In this document: in pieces, positions 22,142 to 24,384 of the stretch | How positions within the stretch are numbered: position 1 is the stretch's first letter | Layout of the letters: each line of letters begins with the position of its first letter | Assembly: GCA_001818365.1 (NCBI GenBank) | Contig: MHKK01000027.1 | Coordinates: forward strand, 2,777-27,160 | Length of the DNA stretch: 24,384 nt | Reading direction: 5' to 3' | DNA from: Candidatus Komeilibacteria bacterium RIFCSPHIGHO2_01_FULL_52_14 | GTDB lineage: Bacteria > Patescibacteriota > Patescibacteriia > UBA1558 > 2-01-FULL-52-15 | The notes under the pieces: generated by a model | The model's input: only the letters and a program-made list of their open reading frames with translations | Told to the model about the DNA's origin: nothing | Database searches by the model: none | Translations under genes and position numbers: made by a program

Positions 22142-23206
22142 ATGAAAATCATGGTGGAATACATCTGGATCGACGGACAGCGTCCGACGGCACGGATGCG
22201 GTCGAAAACCCGCATCCTGAAAGGACCCATCAAGCGGGTTTCGCAATTACCCGTCTGGGGCTTCGACGGATCAAGCACCGAGCAGGCGACGACCCAGTCA
22301 AGCGACTGCGGACTCGTGCCCGTTCGCATTGTGCCGGATCCTCTGAATGGGGGTTCGGACATTCTGGTCCTGTGCGAGGTCACCCTACCGAACGGTACTC
22401 CCCATCCGAGCAACACGAGGGCGCACCTGCGCAAACTGGCATCGCGGTACGCGACTACACGGGCTCTGTTCGGATTCGAGCAGGAATACACCTTGTACGA
22501 CAAGGATGGAGTGCGCCCGCTGCGCTGGCCCGAGGGGGCCGCGTTCCCGGCTCCGCAGGGCAAGTACTATTGCGGCGTCGGCTGCGATGAGGTGTACGGG
22601 CGGAAACTCATCACCGCACACACCCACGCCTGTCGCAAGGCAGGCATCGCGATCTACGGCACCAACGGCGAGGTCATGCCTTCCCAGTGGGAATTCCAGA
22701 TCGGCCCTCTGGACCCGCTTGGCGCGGCCGATCACCTTTGGCTCGCGCGCTGGCTCCTCTACCGCATGGGCGAGGATGTGGAGATCGTCGCGAAACTCGA
22801 TCCAAAGCCCATAGCGGGCAACTGGAACGGCGCCGGTTGCCACACGAACTTCAGTACCGCAGCGATGCGCAGGAAGGGCGGCCTCAGAGCAATTTACGCC
22901 GCCTGCAAGAAGCTCGGTATGCAGCACGCCGCACACATCGCCGATCACGTCTACGGCGAGGACAACCACAAGCGCCTCACCGGCGCCCACGAGACCTGCA
23001 AGATCGACACCTTCCGCTTCGGCGTCGGCGATCGCGGCGGCTCGATCCGCATTCCGGCTCAGGTCGCAGAAAACGGGAAAGGATACCTCGAGGATCGTAG
23101 GCCTGCGGCAAACATGGATCCGTACCGCGTCGCGTACGCGCTGCTCGAGACCGTGTGCGGACGCGGATTCCGCAACGAGGTTTTCAACTACTTCGCGAAC
23201 AAATAA
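22142..23206 (+). CDS. glnII: Glutamine synthetase, eukaryotic-like type II (GSII)
   Basis: The 354 residues match GSII, which makes glutamine from glutamate, ammonia and ATP. The start ATG at 22142 has GGAGGG eight bases upstream, favouring it over an in-frame upstream codon. The N-terminal beta-grasp domain has VWGFDGSSTEQAT (39-50). The catalytic domain has FEQEYTL (112-118, metal-binding Glu), NGEVMPSQWEFQIGP (175-189), NGAGCHTNFST (229-239, ATP/ammonia site) and FGVGDRGGSIRIP (substrate Arg). Length fits the 350-370 residues of GSII rather than about 470 for GSI. This type is common in eukaryotes and scattered in bacteria. It is the only plus-strand gene in the window, is richer in G/C than most neighbours, has a strong ribosome site, and is followed by a strong terminator. 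Horizontal gain is plausible. Its product glutamine feeds both neighbours, glmS and (earlier in the pathway) purC. Confidence 0.96.
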   Translation: MKIMVEYIWIDGQRPTARMRSKTRILKGPIKRVSQLPVWGFDGSSTEQATTQSSDCGLVPVRIVPDPLNGGSDILVLCEVTLPNGTPHPSNTRAHLRKLASRYATTRALFGFEQEYTLYDKDGVRPLRWPEGAAFPAPQGKYYCGVGCDEVYGRKLITAHTHACRKAGIAIYGTNGEVMPSQWEFQIGPLDPLGAADHLWLARWLLYRMGEDVEIVAKLDPKPIAGNWNGAGCHTNFSTAAMRRKGGLRAIYAACKKLGMQHAAHIADHVYGEDNHKRLTGAHETCKIDTFRFGVGDRGGSIRIPAQVAENGKGYLEDRRPAANMDPYRVAYALLETVCGRGFRNEVFNYFANK

Positions 23207-23231
23207 ACCCAGGAGGAAATGCTCTATGACC

Positions 23232-23267
23232 CGCCGGTTGCTGCAAGCAGCAACCGGCGCTTTTTTT
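23232..23267 (+). terminator. Strong intrinsic terminator of glnII
   Basis: A perfect 12-bp stem, CGCCGGTTGCTG with CAGCAACCGGCG, closes a CAAG loop and is followed by seven T (23261-23267). It begins 26 bases after the glnII stop. An AGGAGG sequence and an ATG lie between stop and stem. Confidence 0.93.
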
Positions 23268-23281
23268 AATTCAATTCTTTT

Positions 23282-23321
23282 CAAAAAAAGAAAAACCCTG
23301 CACCAGGTTCGGTACAGGGTT
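23282..23321 (-). terminator. Intrinsic terminator of purC
   Basis: On the minus strand AACCCTG (23321-23315) pairs with CAGGGTT (23300-23294), with three further inner pairs (ACC with GGT) after one mismatch, then a T-rich tail (23295-23282). It lies 28 bases after the purC stop and faces the glnII terminator. Confidence 0.85.
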
Positions 23322-23348
23322 CGATAAACAAAGATCGAAACAACCGCT

Positions 23349-24350
23349 TTACATGCCCATGACCTTGCCCTGATAGGACCAGAGATCCATGTGGGCAAGC
23401 CGGTTAAGGATATCGAGGTACAGCACAGTCGTCTGATCCAGCACGTCGGCCGGAACATCGACCGAAGCGACGAAGGATCGGTGCTTCGGATTGCGCGGGT
23501 TGAGCTGATTGAGACGCAGCGGCGACCCGTTCTCCGCGAACGGTGTTACGACGGTCTTGCCCCACTCACGCGCATACTGCTTGTCGTAGCCCCGCGGGGA
23601 ACGCTTTGCCTTCTTCGCCTCCTTCCAGTCAGGGACCAGCCAGAACCGTGAGGAGTCGGGCGTCAGCACTTCGTCGGCGAGGCAGTAGCCGTTGCCGAAT
23701 TCGAATTTCGTGTCGGCAATGATGATACCATCACGCAAGGCGTGCTGGGCCGCAACTTCGTACAGCACGAGCGAGAGGGCTCCGAGCGAGCTTCCGTACT
23801 GATCGCATGCCTTGCCGGCATCCATATCCTGGTCATGACCTTTATGGGACTTGGTTGTCGGCGTAAACAATGGCGCCGCCAGCCTGCTACCGTCATGCAA
23901 ACCCGGAGGAAGCCGATGGCCGCACACCTGGCCGTTCCTCTGATAGGACTGCCAGCCGCTGCCGGTAAGGTAGCCGCGCACGACGCACTCGACCGGGATC
24001 ATGGCGAGCTTGCGCACGACGAGTGCGCGCGATTCAAGCTCCGGCAGGGCGCAGAGCTCTGTTGGAAGATAGGTGTCGATGCCGGCGCCATACGCCACAA
24101 GGTGGTTCGGAACGATGTCCTTGAGCACACCGGTCAGCCAGTAGACCGTAAGTGCGGTCAGGACTTGCCCCTTGCCTTCGACCTCTGCCGGCAGCACGAA
24201 GTCAAAGATGGAAATGCGGTCCGATGCGACCTGTAACAGCAAGTCGGGATGATCCGGAATCGCAAAGGTGTCCCGCACCTTTCCGCGATGTACGAGAGGA
24301 AGACACTCCCCGACACGTTTCATCAGGGTACTACCCGTATGTTCGGGCAT
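23349..24350 (-). CDS. purC: Phosphoribosylaminoimidazole-succinocarboxamide (SAICAR) synthase
   Basis: 333 residues. It ligates aspartate to CAIR with ATP in purine synthesis. Clear family features are VHRGKVRDTFAIPD near the N-terminus (the nucleotide loop), LLQVASDRISIFDFVLP, LAMIPVECVVRGYLTGSGWQSY (substrate loop), IADTKFEFG (metal/ATP-site Asp and Glu) and LVPDWKEAKKAKRSPRGYDKQYAREW at the C-terminal side. The length is nearer to the 300-residue yeast-like form than to the 240-residue bacterial form. The ATG at 24350 has AAGGAG eight bases upstream. It has its own terminator and is convergent with glnII. No other pur gene is visible, but the window ends 34 bases upstream. Codon use is G/C-rich like glnII. 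Confidence 0.96.
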   Translation of the reverse strand: MPEHTGSTLMKRVGECLPLVHRGKVRDTFAIPDHPDLLLQVASDRISIFDFVLPAEVEGKGQVLTALTVYWLTGVLKDIVPNHLVAYGAGIDTYLPTELCALPELESRALVVRKLAMIPVECVVRGYLTGSGWQSYQRNGQVCGHRLPPGLHDGSRLAAPLFTPTTKSHKGHDQDMDAGKACDQYGSSLGALSLVLYEVAAQHALRDGIIIADTKFEFGNGYCLADEVLTPDSSRFWLVPDWKEAKKAKRSPRGYDKQYAREWGKTVVTPFAENGSPLRLNQLNPRNPKHRSFVASVDVPADVLDQTTVLYLDILNRLAHMDLWSYQGKVMGM

Positions 24351-24384
24351 CGGTTCTCCTTGAGAGGTTTGCGCGGCTCCGTCC

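Noticed and set aside
22385..23458. Long antisense open frame (357 codons) opposite glnII
   Set aside because: The plus strand encodes a complete glutamine synthetase with all motifs; the antisense frame is a by-product of G/C-rich codons and shows no family pattern.
1..24384. tRNA genes, rRNA, CRISPR arrays, insertion sequences, riboswitches or a glmS ribozyme
   Set aside because: No cloverleaf with a GTTCGAATC-type arm, no regularly spaced repeats, no transposase and no long structured leader were seen; the leaders are all shorter than about 125 bases. This was by eye, so a covariance-model scan would be decisive.

Overview
The window is a dense, mostly minus-strand bacterial segment of about 24.4 kb. 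It holds 21 protein genes that I can support and no rRNA, tRNA, CRISPR array or insertion sequence that I could recognise. The mix suggests a Candidate Phyla Radiation (Patescibacteria)-like genome: type IV pilus motor genes, a membrane-anchored CAP-domain protein, a lone DsbB, a pseudopilin-like protein, small VanZ/YjdF-like membrane proteins and short or leaderless promoters. That placement is inference, because no ribosomal or other phylogenetic marker lies in the window.

Region 1 (1-7450, minus) is one tightly packed operon: chemoreceptor (MCP), CheW, CheA, a CheY-like receiver with a C-terminal zinc ribbon, PilB and PilC (cut by the window edge). Gaps run from a 10-base overlap to 3 bases. 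A good sigma70-type promoter lies upstream. Between it and the MCP sit a 19-codon leader ORF and an intrinsic-terminator-like hairpin that starts at the leader stop codon. The layout suggests a minimal chemosensory array wired to twitching/pilus motors and possibly controlled by attenuation. No CheR, CheB, CheC or CheZ gene is visible.

Region 2 (7436-9893, minus) is a coupled trio: EamA/DMT transporter, membrane-anchored clan-A-like glycoside hydrolase and a pseudopilin-like protein, ended by a terminator. Region 3 (9961-12955, minus) holds a 42-residue metallothionein-like protein with its own promoter, an OLD-family ATPase/TOPRIM protein and a CAP-domain membrane protein. Between the last two lies a 17-bp perfect inverted repeat that overlaps the OLD promoter.

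Region 4 (13010-15921, minus) has a small membrane protein, a YjdF/VanZ-like membrane protein and a GT-B-like glycosyltransferase in overlapping order, preceded by DsbB and a 58-residue hydrophilic protein. Region 5 (15948-20070, minus) has a 119-residue orphan with promoter and hairpin, then a P-type ATPase, a small membrane protein and RecX in one apparent operon. Region 6 (20113-24384) has glmS (minus), a eukaryotic-type glutamine synthetase (plus) and purC (minus), with back-to-back terminators between the last two; all three tie into glutamine/nitrogen use.

Two translation styles coexist. Several genes have a -10 box only 6-9 bases from the ATG (leaderless), while dsbB, the 119-residue orphan, glnII and purC have strong Shine-Dalgarno sequences. 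No stretch over 300 bases lacks a gene.
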